Assembly (NCBI RefSeq): GCF_028502605.1
Contig: NC_079237.1
Coordinates: 372,001 to 436,000, forward strand
Reading direction: 5' to 3'
Source of the DNA: Trichoderma breve
Taxonomy: Eukaryota; Ascomycota; Sordariomycetes; Hypocreales; Hypocreaceae
DNA length: 64,000 nt
Each line of letters starts with the position of its first letter. Position 1 is the first letter of the stretch. This document shows positions 43,671 through 55,125 of the stretch, one piece after another. A model generated the notes under the pieces. That model did not search any database and was not told where the DNA came from. It was given only the letters and a program-made list of their open reading frames with translations. A program made the translations under genes and the position numbers.

Positions 43671-46600
43671 TGGATAAAAAATGAAAACGGACGCGGAACA
43701 CATTAGATACCCACGAGAACGACCTTGGACAAAGTCAAGTGTTGAGATGGCTGGGGGTGAAATGTAGGTGGTTGAGGTTATGGCAGATTGAGTTTTTCCT
43801 TGGCGGCGTAAAATCATTTTGTGACGGTAGGCTGCGATTTGTTAGCATCACATCACACATGTAGAGATTATGGCTTTTGGTCTATACAAACAGCAATAAG
43901 ACTTTGTTTTCTCTGGCACAGATGGCCGTCACTTGGAACGAGAGCGTGAGAAATGGTGATTTTTGCCTCAATTCTAGGGTAGGGCAGAGACGAATGATGA
44001 CGGATTCGAGGTCAGGATTGAATTGAGATTGTAGTTTGCTGCGTATTGCGTATTGCGTATTTGAGTGGGTTGTAGGATGTGAATCGAAAGATTTTCCACA
44101 GTAACTTTTGTAATCCAGATAATTAGCACCTCTTGGCAGCTGTTTTGCTCTTTCCGGTGGCGGTTTCCTTTCAACTGAGGGCTGCTCACATGATTTCCAG
44201 CTTCCTACGATGTACTACGATACCTGTACTTGGATGAACTTGTACAGCTACCCTAAATATAAACCACCAAAATTGCTTTTACACACAACACAACAGGTAT
44301 TACCTCATACAGCTGCAAAGAAAAGCAGCATTGTTTTCCTATCATCCAGTACGAAATCGAAAACGCAGCTGGCCGATGGCAACATCATTTACAGTGGCGT
44401 TCCGAGCCGGTGCCAAGCAACGCCGCCAGCGGTTGGCGGTTGAAGAAGTGGCACAAGCCAGCATCGGTTCTGCCGTCAAGACTCGGGGCACAAGAAAATA
44501 CTCAAGTTTTTGCTAGTTGGTCATGGAATTCAATGTTTATTTTTGTCACAGACGCCTTTTCTTTTTCTGGAGCTTAGTGAGAAAAGACTCGAGCGCTGTC
44601 CGCGGAGTTTTGCAAAACAGCGCAGCGCGATTAGAATGGCCGCATGCCCGTGCTGTAATCAGGACGATGACCGAGATGGACGCGCAATATGGTGGATGCT
44701 TGGCTGCATGGTGACGCGAGTGCCCGTCTGGGAGACGTAATTCACCGTAGCCCTTGCGTGGGCAGCTGACAAAATAATCGTATAGGAGGATGAGGGAAAA
44801 AAAGACGCTGTGAAGCTGGGATTTTGGGATTTTGGGAGCAAACGGTTGGATTCCAGACAAAGAAGCATCGGCGTTGCCTTATATGTATAATTCATGTATG
44901 TGTAGGTGCATGTATGTTGCGGTTCTCTCACATTAGCAGCTCTGCCTAGCAGTGGCTGAGCAGGTACAGATTCCGTGCCAAGTGCATGCAAGATCCGAGG
45001 CTGTGCTTCCCGCAGAGCCCTATTGATCGCATGAGACGGTGCCTGACAGCTTGTCTCCAGTTGGAGAGCCATGATGTTCAATTCCAATCCAAAAAGGGTA
45101 ACCAGCGAGTGCTCCCACACGGCTCCATCTCGAGACCCAAATCGGGCAGGTTGGGCAGATGGATGCGGGTGAGGCCGCGAAGACACTTGCGTAGCTAGAT
45201 AGAGTGCATTCGTCACCGGGCGCTGAAAATAGTCATGGAATCAAAGAGAGAGGGGTCCGCTAAGAAGAAAAAAATTGAACAATCCATGCTAATGGAACCC
45301 CTGTCAGATTTGACGTACAGTAGTACGAGCAGCACTCAGCTTGTTAGTGTAAACCGCATTGACGACTCTAGACAGTAGAGCATCAACAACAAGATGCAGC
45401 CAATCGAGGCCCAAGGGAGTCTCCGGTAGCCGCTGGACTCGGGTGGGGGAACTGACGACACCCTGGACAGGAGCTGAGCCCTATCGGAATAATGAGCAGT
45501 TGCTGCTAGTCCCTGTGAGGTCAGAATGGAACGGTGCAGTTGCTGTCTGCCATTCTGGGCACATATTATATGGGCACATACACGTATTGGGGTGGGAGAG
45601 GCTGGCTGTTGTCCCGATATTCAAGGGTTCAGTACCCAGATAGGAGGAGGAGTACCTTTACGTTCAACTGGTGCTGAGGCTGCGATGCTGCTTGATACTC
45701 CAGGCTGTTGCTTTCTTTGTAGAATTATGAACAATATAGAGTCAATAATAAAATAATAACAATCAACATCAAAAGTACCGTGTAATTTCCACAGACTCCG
45801 TAGCCCAGCCCCAGCACAGCACAGCACAGCCCGTTGATACGAGCAATCCGTGGTCATCCAGTCCAATGTCCCCTAAAACGAATCCAAGTGCCACTGAAAC
45901 TCTGCCACTGATGCCACTGAATGCCAGGCCCGGGCTGCCACTAACAACCTAACTCACCAAGCTTACGCACTCTATCGCTAGCCACCGGATCCTGTTCCCA
46001 TATCGCCCACTTTTTAGCCTCTCCCCGCGCTCGACGTCAAACACGAGCAGAGCCAAGATCAGATCAAAAGAACCAGGACCCCAGCCTTGCGACGTGCGAG
46101 GCGGCTTTCGCATGACGATGAGACACAGACCAGACCAGCCTCTTCCCTGGGCGGTGACGGAGATGGAGACGGGCTGCGAATCGCTCGCTATGAATCATCA
46201 TCAAATCAACGCCGTCGGCCAATCCATCCCCATCCAATCTGACAGTCTCCAATCGAGATACTGCCCGGCGAATCTCGTGTCCGGCCGGATGTGACCAAGG
46301 GCGGGTCGGCCGAATGTTGCTACTGCTATTCCTGGCTGCTCGGCTGCTCTTCCTCCCCTTGACCTTGAACCTGGTGAGGCCATCGTGATTGTGATTGACC
46401 GAATCGACAAGCGCACATACGCACGCATACGTACGTCCCACGTACTGCCGTCGCGGGCCGCCGCCAGGCCCACCAGCCTCGCGCCGCGACTAAGAACTTC
46501 GGGACAAGGCCAGAGAGGCATATAGCCGGGCGTATATGTCTGTTGCTTTGCTGAGTCTGAGTCTGGGTGGCTAGCATAAACACTCCTGGCTGGATCCAGA

Positions 46601-46671
46601 GCATCTCTCTCTCCCTCTCCCCTGATCTCACACTGTCGTTATCACCACCACCATCATCATCATCACCAACT
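43671..46671. other. 3-kb intergene, no gene seen
   Basis: Between sidA and the Zn2Cys6 gene. Only short, overlapping, domain-less frames on both strands. Minor features are a TGCGTATT repeat near 44,039-44,060 and a CAGCACAGCACAGCACAG run near 45,810-45,830. From about 46,560 it is CT-rich (leader of the regulator). The long distance is unusual next to the compact genes to the right and could hide a non-coding RNA, for which I see no direct sign. Confidence 0.5.
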
Positions 46672-48927
46672 ATGCAACTCGACAGTGGCAGTGACAGCAG
46701 ACGGCCCTCGAGCCAGCGGCTGCCCGTCAACCCTCGCCGTCACAAAGTGGCCCCCGAGCACCGCAAACGAGTTGCCACTGCGTACTTCTGCCTTTCTCCT
46801 GAAATCCAGCGTCTTTGCTAACCCAACCCAGATGCAACAGCTGCAATGTTCGAAGGGTCAAGTGTTCTGGCGGAACCCCCTGTTCGCAGTGCTCCGCCTC
46901 CAACCGCGAGTGCGTTTACCCCGTTCCCGTCGAAAAAGTCAACGTCCCGCGCGCCGAGCTGGAAGAGTTGCGGAAAAAGGTTGAGCTCTATGAGCGGGCG
47001 CTTCAGGAGGCCATTCCCGACCCCTCTAGACGACAGGAGCTCATCAGTCTCGCCTCTGCCACGCCAGAGGGCCTGTCGCCATCTCCCAGCGCCAGTGCCT
47101 TTAGCCCCAGCCAGTCCTTTCCATCTGAGGGCAGCAGCCATCTCCAGGGTGTCCCTTCCGTCAAGCCTGAGCCTGAAGACGAACAGACACCCGGTCATCT
47201 TGTCCAGGATCCCAACGACACAGTGGGCTACCTTGGAGAGACCAGCGGCGCTACATTTCTCGATCACTTAAAGGAGCTCCTTGGGGCTGTGCTGCCTCTC
47301 ACACAGGTGGAACCGCAGCTGTCTCAGGGGCAGGACGGAAGTACCCTCTTGTCCAGTCTGGGGAGATACTACACCGCAGACTCTCGCCCGCTGGTCGATC
47401 GAGACTCAAAGCCAATATCGTTGCCCTCCAGCGAGGACCTTGCCGCTCTATTGTCCAAGCTCAGATATCTGATCCAGGACGGAAATGGCGAATGGCCCAG
47501 CGGCGGCATCTACTGGTTTGGAGAGCTCGACATCCTTCCCACTCAGGCCGCCTCTCCGTCATCCGCTCCAGAGGCGGACATGAATGAATTCCGTCACTTG
47601 GCATTCTACCACGCCGCTCTGGCTAACATTATCCGGGCCGGCACCTCATCAAAAGAGGCGCTCAGTGCGTCGACGCCCTCACTTAGTGAAGCGTACTTTG
47701 CCGGTGCTGCCATACTCGTGGGCAATCCCCTGGACGTAACACGGTGTTGTACAATTGGCGATGTTGCCACTCTCTGTCTCATGTCAGCCTATCTGATTGA
47801 GATGAATAGACGAGATGCCGCCTATATGCATGTCGCAGCCGCCATGCACATTTGTATCATGCTAGGCATCCATCGAGGGGTCGCTGATGAAAGGGGGAAG
47901 CGAGTGTTTTGGACCGTATATATTCTGGACCGGTGGTTGAGCTGTCTGATGGGACGGCCACACATAATCATGGACGGTGCCATCCGGATCCAGTTGCCTG
48001 CCGATGCTCCGTGAGTTGCGAATCAATTTCTTTCCCAAAGGCCGCTTGCTAACTTGCTGTTATAGGTCGATGCCGCCCGCTGCGGGACTCAGGGCTCACG
48101 TCGAGCTTTCGCGAATTTCCGGTTATGTCGTTTGTAACACGTATCGCATCGCTCCGTGGGAAGCAGTCAGAGGAGGAATGCCCACACAGCCTGACAAGGC
48201 CATTTGGATGTTACAACAGTGGCAGTTGACTCTTCCACCTCGTCTGCAACTCTCTCCTGACGGGCTGAGCAATGATCCTGCCTGCTGCCTCCTCCACATG
48301 AGGTACAACATGCTTCTCATTCTGGCCATCCGGCCGCTATTCCTCGGTGCTGTCAAGAGGTCGATAGCCAAGCGTCTCATGGTGCAGACAACCGAGACTA
48401 ACATGATGTACTCGGAGCATCTGACGCTGTGCATCACGGCTGCGCGCCGCAACATTCGTCTTGGACGACAACTGGCAGCGCTCAACCTCAGCCGAAAGTC
48501 GCCGCTGCACGCTGAACAGCATTATTCGTTCAATGCCACCGTGTGCCTCATTCTGGAGGACCTGATATCCGATGAAGAAGTGTCGGAGGAGGAAAGAGAG
48601 GCAAGAAGCAACGACATTATGTTTGGGATCCAGCTGGAAGAAGACGGCATCACCAACTTTGGCCAGGCTTCGTCAAACTCTCTGCGGCATCTCTGGGCCC
48701 TAGCACGGAGGTTGATGGACTCGATGGTGCAGACTCAGGAGTTGAACAATGCCGGGCTAGCTGGGCAGAGATTTGCCCCGCCGATGATGACGACGCCTAC
48801 GGACTACTCCATGCCGGTCCTGCAAACCGGCGAAGACCATGCCCTTTACGACGAGCTGGTGGCCTGGGTGGACGATGAGTGGCCGCCCATGTACAATACA
48901 GGCCTGTTTAGTGGATTCATGCAGTGA
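46672..48927 (+). CDS. Zn2Cys6 transcription factor with fungal-specific regulatory domain
   Basis: Three exons: 46,672-46,781, 46,832-48,010 and 48,066-48,927, giving 716 residues. The short first exon is required: splicing joins a basic arm (RRHKV, HRKRVATA) to the six-Cys cluster C38-x2-C-x6-C48-x5-C54-x2-C57-x6-C64, a typical GAL4-type binuclear zinc DNA-binding domain. A dimerisation coiled coil follows (ELEELRKKVELYERALQ). The middle-homology region is recognisable around MHICIMLGIHRG, KRVFWTVYILDRW and MGRPH. It is in the same orientation as and next to sidA, so a role in the siderophore or betaine genes is possible but not shown. The last exon ends in an acidic/aromatic tail that may activate transcription. 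Confidence 0.85.
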
Positions 48928-49632
48928 TGGGAAGACGGGAGGAAGTTTTTTTTATTTTTTATTTTCCCTCGCAGGGCTGATCTATGTGATCGATCGAGGA
49001 TGGTGCATGGCGATGATGACTTTTCTATACCACCACGGCAGTTTTTTATGTTTTTTCTTTTGTTTTAAAAGCATTCAATGGTAGATACAGACTACATTCA
49101 AAAGGATAAACAATGAATAAAAGTGAAAATAAGGAAACTGGTGGATGTGCATAAGCGTGCAGGTTAATGACTACTGTTTCGGTGTTTCGGGGAATTTCCG
49201 TAAATATCACCACCAGTTCGGAGATTGTGTTTCTGCCCCTGCATTTTCAGCCAGCGAAATCACATTCCAATACGCGGAGCTGAAAGTTGTATCCTTTTGC
49301 AGTTTACTGCCACTTTATGACTTTACACGTTATTGCTAAGGTAATTTGAGTCGAATCCAAATGCGATGAATATATAGATTGTTGAATAATATAAATAATC
49401 TTTTTATTTAAGTAGATAATTTCCCATGGTTCTCATGCCTTATGGCAGACGGATGAAAACCATTAATATTACCTTTTGTATAAAGTATGTTGTGCTTCAA
49501 CGTGATGTCATGTCATGCCACTCCTCACTAAACTCCAACCGTCAACTACTGCATTGAAAGCTTTACAACTCAACTCTTTCAATGCCTTTTCCAATATCCA
49601 GATTCCAAACAATTTTGCACAAGAAAATAACC
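48928..49632. other. Intergene after the Zn2Cys6 gene
   Basis: 3' flank with T-rich runs (TTTTTTTATTTTTTATTTT at 48,947) and AT-rich DNA near 49,370-49,410, then the promoter of the NUDIX gene. No gene seen. Confidence 0.5.
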
Positions 49633-51215
49633 ATGTCGCAGTTGGCCAAAAAAGCTGTGGCAGTCAGCTTCATCTTTCAGTTTCCAGACGGCAATGATTC
49701 GAATAAGCCGCGGGTGGCTTTGTTTCGTAGGAGCGGGGAGGTGAATACATATCAGTATGACATTTCCCACTCAATGAGTTCACATCAAATCCCTATTCTT
49801 CATGAATATATTTCAGCTTATATTAACCATGTTTCATAAATAGGCATAAATACGCCCCCATCTCAGGCGGCGTCGAAGTCTCAGACGCTTCCCCCCTCGC
49901 AACCGCCTGGCGCGAACTCCACGAGGAAACCACCCTCACAGCGTCTTCTCTACGGCTCTTCCGACAGGGCAAACCGTATTCCTTTACGGACCCCTCAGTA
50001 GGCCGCATATGGACCATCAATCCCTTTGCATTTATCCTGAAACCCGCTGGCGAAGAGGGCATCACGATTGATTGGGAGCATGAGGGGTACAAGTGGTTTG
50101 ACCCCGATGAAGTCACTGACGATGAGTCTTTTCAAGGAGTGCCTCGGCTTAAGGAAAGTTTGAGGAGGGTGTGGTTTGACATTGATCTGGGTAAAGATGC
50201 TGGTGGTTTTTTGGCAGCTGGACTGAAAACACTGCAAGAGGACCATGAGAGCGGCGCGAGACAATTGGCGTCTACAGCACTGAACATATATCTCGACGTG
50301 ATTCCCCGAATCGACACAAGCAATCGAGAAACATGGTGGAAGAACATCCAGTTCACAGGCTGGCATCTATGGAAGAACGGTAGAGAAAGCATGGGAGCAC
50401 CCATCCTCAGCGTCGTCCTCTCCAGCCTCTCCCTCATCGAACAACATCTCCAATCCACCACCCAAAGCTCCCTCTCAAAAGAACTCATCAAAGAAATCTG
50501 CGCTGCAATCAAACACCTCGCTCAGCAAAGACACCAATCGGGAACCAAAATCGCAACTGCATTCTCCTCATTCCTCGATAAAACTTTCCCCTTCCCACCC
50601 ACCAAGCCCCTCAAAATCGTCACTCTGTCATCCAGCTCGACAATCACAGCGTCAATCTCGCTCATTCTTAAATCAGCTTCTCGCCCTCTTGACATACACA
50701 TCCTCGAATCCCGCCCCCTCTTCGAAGGCGTCACCGCCGCACGCCGCTTCTCCTCCCTCAACGCCGAAAACAAAAGCAGCATCACCATTCACACAGACGC
50801 AAGCGCCGCCCTCGCCTCCAAAGACGCACACGTCCTCCTCCTCGGCGCAGACCTCATCGACAAGACCGGCAACGTGAGCAACAAAACCGGTTCCCTCCCC
50901 GCCGTGCTCGCCGCCAAACACGTCTCTCCAGAGGTTAAAGTCGTCGTGCTGTCAGAAAAGGAAAAAGTGCTGCCGTTTGATCCTCCAGGCCATGAGGAAA
51001 ACGACAGCGAGGAGCTCATTCGCGGCTGGAAGGGGATATTAGGTCCGGAGGTGGGATTACAGGGCGTGAGTGTCACAAATGTGTATTTCGAGTGGGTGCC
51101 TGCGAGGCTGGTGGATGTCTATTTGACAGAGGATGGCGCCGAGGGCACGGAACATGTTGAAGCATGGGCGCGGGAGGTGCAGCAAAAGGCTGGCCGGTTC
51201 TTTGACCATCTTTGA
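49633..51215 (+). CDS. NUDIX hydrolase fused to eIF2B/ribose-phosphate isomerase-like domain
   Basis: Two exons: 49,633-49,754 and 49,844-51,215, giving 497 residues. An upstream in-frame ATG at 49,582 is possible. The first 150 residues are a NUDIX fold with the box starting at GGVEVSD (49-55) and continuing to WRELHEE (63-69), which would bind Mg and cut a nucleoside-diphosphate bond. The C-terminal 330 residues are an eIF2B-alpha/beta/delta, MtnA and ribose-1,5-bisphosphate isomerase type fold, shown by LGADLID and GNVSNKTGS near residue 376. The fusion suggests that one reaction feeds the other, for example release of a ribose phosphate followed by isomerisation. A translation-factor role is less likely because of the NUDIX part. 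The substrate is unknown. Confidence 0.8.
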
Positions 51216-51310
51216 ACTGATATATGTATACAGAATGTGTATATACATATGTGTATGGGTTCTTTTCCAGGTGACCAACCATCAGCATCATCAAACCAGC
51301 TATGTACAGC

Positions 51311-53008
51311 CTATGATGGCTCCCCCTCGCCTCCCTCTTGCTGCTTCACGCTCATGCTCGCCAACTGGCTCTGTAACCCTCGTTTGCCAACCCTCATAGC
51401 AAACTCCAGTTCCCTCTCTTCCTCTCTCAACCGCGCCTTGCTCGCCGCCACGTCCCTCTCCCTTCTCCTCCTCTGCTCCTCCACCATCCGATTCCGCTCC
51501 TCCAACGCCTTCTCACGCCTCTCCTTCGCCTCACGCGCTTTCTTCTGCTCCTCGTCCTCCGCCGCAGAGCTAGGGTCCTGAGGAGGCGGTGGCAGAGTCT
51601 GTACATACGCCTCGACCAAAGGATCGCGAATCTTGGGCTCGAGGGATATATACCGTAGATCCGTCAGAACTTGCGCAGGCAGTCCGTTTGCAAGCGACTT
51701 GTTGTTAAGTAGATGCACCGGCTGCGCTCTAAGCAAAGCAGTAAGATCCGACTTGAGCGTAGCCTGAGGCATCTTTAGCCGATTAATGTGTTCTCTGTAC
51801 GCCTTCTCACGATCCTTGTCCGACAGCTTCATGTCCTTCATGGGATCCTCCTTTTTGTACTTTCTCTTAAACTCGGGCCAGTACAGCTTCGGCGAAGCTT
51901 TTTCCTGCAAAAACGCCATAAATGCAATCTTGGGGTCCTTCTTCTCCTGCTTGGCCCTCTGTTCCTTGAGCTCAGCAATCCTTGCCCGCGTCCATTCGTC
52001 CCAGCATTCTTTCCGCGCCTTTGTTGTGCTGAGCGCCGTGTAGCGCGGGTCCTCGACCATTTTGCCGTCCTCTAGCAGCTTCTCCCACGAGCTGTAAGGA
52101 TTGACGTTGAGGTCGATCAGCATATCCTGAAACAAGAATTTGGCGTCCTCTTCTGAGAATTCCACACCCTCTGCGCCTTCGGGCCAGTCCTCCATGTTGC
52201 CGTCGTCGTAGTCTCCCGGTTCAAGGCCATAATCTTCGCCCATGGCTTGCAGTTGAGCCGCAATATCCGCTTCTGTAAACTCGAGGGGGCCCTGGTCTTG
52301 TTCGTCCATAATCTCGGTACGCTGTCGCTTCGATGGGTGCTCACTCTCGTCCTCGTCGCCGTCTTCGCCCTGGCCCTCGTCATCGGTGACCTCGACCTCA
52401 ACCTCTTCGTATTCATCGCTATCAAAGTCTGGGCCCTGAGCAGGTGTCTCCTCAACAGCCTTGCTCTCCTCTCCCTTGGGTTCGCCATCCTCTGGTTCGC
52501 CTCCCTTCTCCTCGTCTGCAGACTTGTTCTGTATTCGCTTCTTGTCCATTTCCAAGATGGCGGGCATGAGCTTCTCGGGTATGCGCCAGTAGCTCGCATT
52601 CTTGACCGGGTTGTAGACGAAGCGCCGCGAGTATTTTGTATACACCAGAATCCACGGCTCGCAGCCCGGAATAGCTTCTTTTCTCCTCGGCTTGTCCACG
52701 GGCTGAGGCCGCGGCCGGTTCTCGAAACCACCTCGGCCGCCAAAGCCGCCCCTTTGTGCCTGGGGTGGCGGTTGGTTGAACTGCGCCATGTATGCATTTG
52801 CGACATTGGGATCGGATAGATTGGGTACGGCAGCGTATGGAGAGTAGGATGGCTCTGGTGCAGGCTGAGGCGGCTGGCCGGGTCGTTTATACGTGGATTC
52901 TTTGGTTTCGGCATTGTAGTAGTACGAGTGGCCAGTCGGGGCCTTGTGTTCGGTCCAGCCCGGCGGCAGGGGCGCCAATTGCGCTGGCTTGTGAGTTGAT
53001 TTGAGCAT
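51311..53008 (-). CDS. WW/FF-domain protein (TCERG1/Dre4-like)
   Basis: Intronless, 565 residues. An N-terminal WW domain (about 14-45: LPPGWTEH, HSYYYN, then STYKRP) has Tyr in place of the second Trp. A proline/glycine-rich linker follows, then a second aromatic basic unit (GCEPWILVYTKYSRRFVYNP), acidic stretches, and FF-type helical repeats (FQDMLIDLNVNPYSSWEKLL; FMAFLQEKASPKLYWPEFKRKY). It ends in a charged, Arg/Glu-rich helix. The layout matches nuclear WW/FF proteins that link RNA polymerase II transcription with splicing (human TCERG1, S. pombe Dre4). The start at 53,008 is the first Met of the frame. It is convergent with the NUDIX fusion gene, 95 bp apart. Confidence 0.85.
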   Translation of the reverse strand: MLKSTHKPAQLAPLPPGWTEHKAPTGHSYYYNAETKESTYKRPGQPPQPAPEPSYSPYAAVPNLSDPNVANAYMAQFNQPPPQAQRGGFGGRGGFENRPRPQPVDKPRRKEAIPGCEPWILVYTKYSRRFVYNPVKNASYWRIPEKLMPAILEMDKKRIQNKSADEEKGGEPEDGEPKGEESKAVEETPAQGPDFDSDEYEEVEVEVTDDEGQGEDGDEDESEHPSKRQRTEIMDEQDQGPLEFTEADIAAQLQAMGEDYGLEPGDYDDGNMEDWPEGAEGVEFSEEDAKFLFQDMLIDLNVNPYSSWEKLLEDGKMVEDPRYTALSTTKARKECWDEWTRARIAELKEQRAKQEKKDPKIAFMAFLQEKASPKLYWPEFKRKYKKEDPMKDMKLSDKDREKAYREHINRLKMPQATLKSDLTALLRAQPVHLLNNKSLANGLPAQVLTDLRYISLEPKIRDPLVEAYVQTLPPPPQDPSSAAEDEEQKKAREAKERREKALEERNRMVEEQRRRRERDVAASKARLREEERELEFAMRVGKRGLQSQLASMSVKQQEGGEGEPS

Positions 53009-53428
53009 CTTGGCGATGCTGTTGAGTATGTTGTAGGCGCAGAGGTGGTGGTGGATGTCGTTGGATATGGATTTGGAAAAGGAAGAAGAAGAAAAAGTTG
53101 ATGCCGGAGCTGGAGATGCAGCAGCAGCGCCTGTCGGGACGAGTTCCGCGTTTTAGCGCTATTCCAGAAGCCAGAGCTCCCTAGCGCGTTCAGTTACTGG
53201 GGGCTTGACGCGCTGGGGGCACTGCAGGCGTCTATTGTTAGGCGGGGCAGCCCTTGTAAGTGAGCTCTCATGCAACCAAATTGAGTAAACCGCCAAAACT
53301 TGTTCCATGAAATCGTCATCAAACACCGCAGTCTACATTAGACGACTACATATGACGGATTTCAATGCTATGTTCCCGTGGAATTTGGTGTTTAAGTCAT
53401 ATTAGCTCTTTCAAAGTAAATAGAGTCA
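53009..53428. other. Short intergene
   Basis: 5' flank of the WW/FF gene and 3' flank of the UPF0261 gene, with a purine tract (GGAAGAAGAAGAAA) at 53,081 that is pyrimidine-rich on the coding strand of the WW/FF gene. No gene seen. Confidence 0.4.
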
Positions 53429-54700
53429 TCAACTCTTCTGCAGTCCCAGCTTTGCAACTAATGCCTCTGCGATGTCCTTTGCAAATCCTTCATCATTCAC
53501 ATGCCTCTCATCCTCAACAATCTTGATCCCGCTCCCGCTCAATCCTGACTTGACCGCCTCAAACAGCGCCTTATCTGCCTGTTCATCTTCAAACGGCCCT
53601 CCAGGAACAGCAATCATACTGACTCCCCCCTTGGGAATCCATACTTCAATCATATCCGGCCTCTTAGTCTTGCTGAGCTTCCGAGCAATAAACGCTCCAA
53701 TCTCACGACACTCATCCGGCGAAGTCCTCAGCAGCGTAATAGTTGGATTGTGCTCATATATGACTCTCCCCTCGTGCTTCTCTGGCATCGTATTTCTCGG
53801 CCCAAAATTGACCATGTCGAGCGCCCCCAGAGACACAATATTCGGCAAACCAGTCTCAACGGCAGCGTCCAATCTCCCCTCTCCGGCCGACAACACGCCG
53901 CCAACCAAGTGGTCGCAAATCTCCGTGGTGGTGAGATCAATGACTGCGTCGAGCTGGCCCTCGCGAATGAGCCGCTCCATTGCTCGTCCTCCGGTGCCGA
54001 CGGCGTGGAAAACATATGTTTCGACGGGGTAGTTTGACTCGAGGTGCGCGCGAATGGCATCAACGCCCGGCGTTGTCACACCAAACATTGTGATGCCCAC
54101 CCGCCACTTCTTCATACTCGTAGACTCTTCCGCTGCATCTTTTGTTTTTCTGTCGCGCCTGGCAGCGTAAGAGAGGGCAGCGTTTGCAATCGACGCCCCG
54201 GCATTGCTGAGAATGTCTCGCAGAATGGGATTCAGGCCGGCAACATCGACAACAGAATGCATCAGCATAATGTCCGTCTCGCCTACAACGGGTCTGGTAT
54301 CGCCGCTCGCCATTGTCGAAACGATGAGCTTGGGGAATCCAACAGGAAGCACATCGCGCATGACGGCAGCGGAGAGCGCCGTGCCATTGGAACCTCCGGC
54401 GGAAATAATGCCATCGATGAGGCCCTGCTGGTATAGTTTCCGCACAGCTTGAGAGGCACACTCAGACATGAGCGTTACGAATTCTCCTCTGGTCAAATCT
54501 GATATACTGGTATCCTTGCCGTTGCCATATTTGGACAAAAGCTCGGCCTGGGAAATGACAATGGCATCGTGAGTACACGGATCCCGTCCGACGTCGATGA
54601 GAATTGTTTTGACTCTGGCGGTTTCTTCCACCCTATCGCGAAGAAAGAGAAGCTCCCGCAGCTTGGTATCGCAGCTCCCGATGATTGCTACCGAGGCCAT
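53429..54700 (-). CDS. UPF0261 (Tm-1-like ATP-binding) protein
   Basis: 423 residues from the Met at 54,700; the frame opens 34 codons earlier, but MASVAIIGSCDTK is the family's usual N-terminus. The two Rossmann-like halves of the family are visible: the first with IIGSCDTKLREL, GGSNGTAL and TMASGDTRP, the second with ITMFGVTTPGVDA, VFHAVGTGG, DLTTTEI and GGVLSAGEGR. This family forms the N-terminal part of the tomato Tm-1 protein. The biochemical function in fungi is unsettled. It diverges from a TIM-barrel gene that corresponds to the C-terminal part of the same plant protein (425 bp between starts), so the two products probably work together. Confidence 0.85.
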   Translation of the reverse strand: MASVAIIGSCDTKLRELLFLRDRVEETARVKTILIDVGRDPCTHDAIVISQAELLSKYGNGKDTSISDLTRGEFVTLMSECASQAVRKLYQQGLIDGIISAGGSNGTALSAAVMRDVLPVGFPKLIVSTMASGDTRPVVGETDIMLMHSVVDVAGLNPILRDILSNAGASIANAALSYAARRDRKTKDAAEESTSMKKWRVGITMFGVTTPGVDAIRAHLESNYPVETYVFHAVGTGGRAMERLIREGQLDAVIDLTTTEICDHLVGGVLSAGEGRLDAAVETGLPNIVSLGALDMVNFGPRNTMPEKHEGRVIYEHNPTITLLRTSPDECREIGAFIARKLSKTKRPDMIEVWIPKGGVSMIAVPGGPFEDEQADKALFEAVKSGLSGSGIKIVEDERHVNDEGFAKDIAEALVAKLGLQKS

Positions 54701-55125
54701 TTTGATAGTAGAAATAATGAATGGTGAGATGGATTTACTTGCAGCAAGAGAAGATGCGGGGTATGCATGAGCTTTACGGCATGTTATAAGATCAAAGTCC
54801 AATGTCTCAGATCCGAGGTGTTTTGTGCTTCCTCAATCCCATAAACTAACCCATGATGCTCACAATCTCGATAAAAGGCACAGTGGCAATGAGTGACGGT
54901 CACTTGAGTTTCGGTTGGTGGAGACCTGATCTGACATCAACAAGCTCAAGCTCACGACTACTATTCCCTGCTAGTCCCCGCCGAGTTCCAGTTCCGGCCA
55001 AGGGCTGCTGTGATATGACGATACGGATTCATGGATCCAACAAGCGGTGGTCTTTTCAAGCTGGAGCCGGACAATTCACAGCTGTCTGTTTGATTCACCC
55101 TCATCTTCATCTTCATATCTAGACT
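54701..55125. promoter_or_regulatory. Bidirectional promoter of the UPF0261 and TIM-barrel genes
   Basis: 425 bp between two divergent start codons. It contains GGTGTTTTG and TGGAGACC stretches but no motif I can name with confidence. Shared control of the two genes is inferred from the arrangement. Confidence 0.4.
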
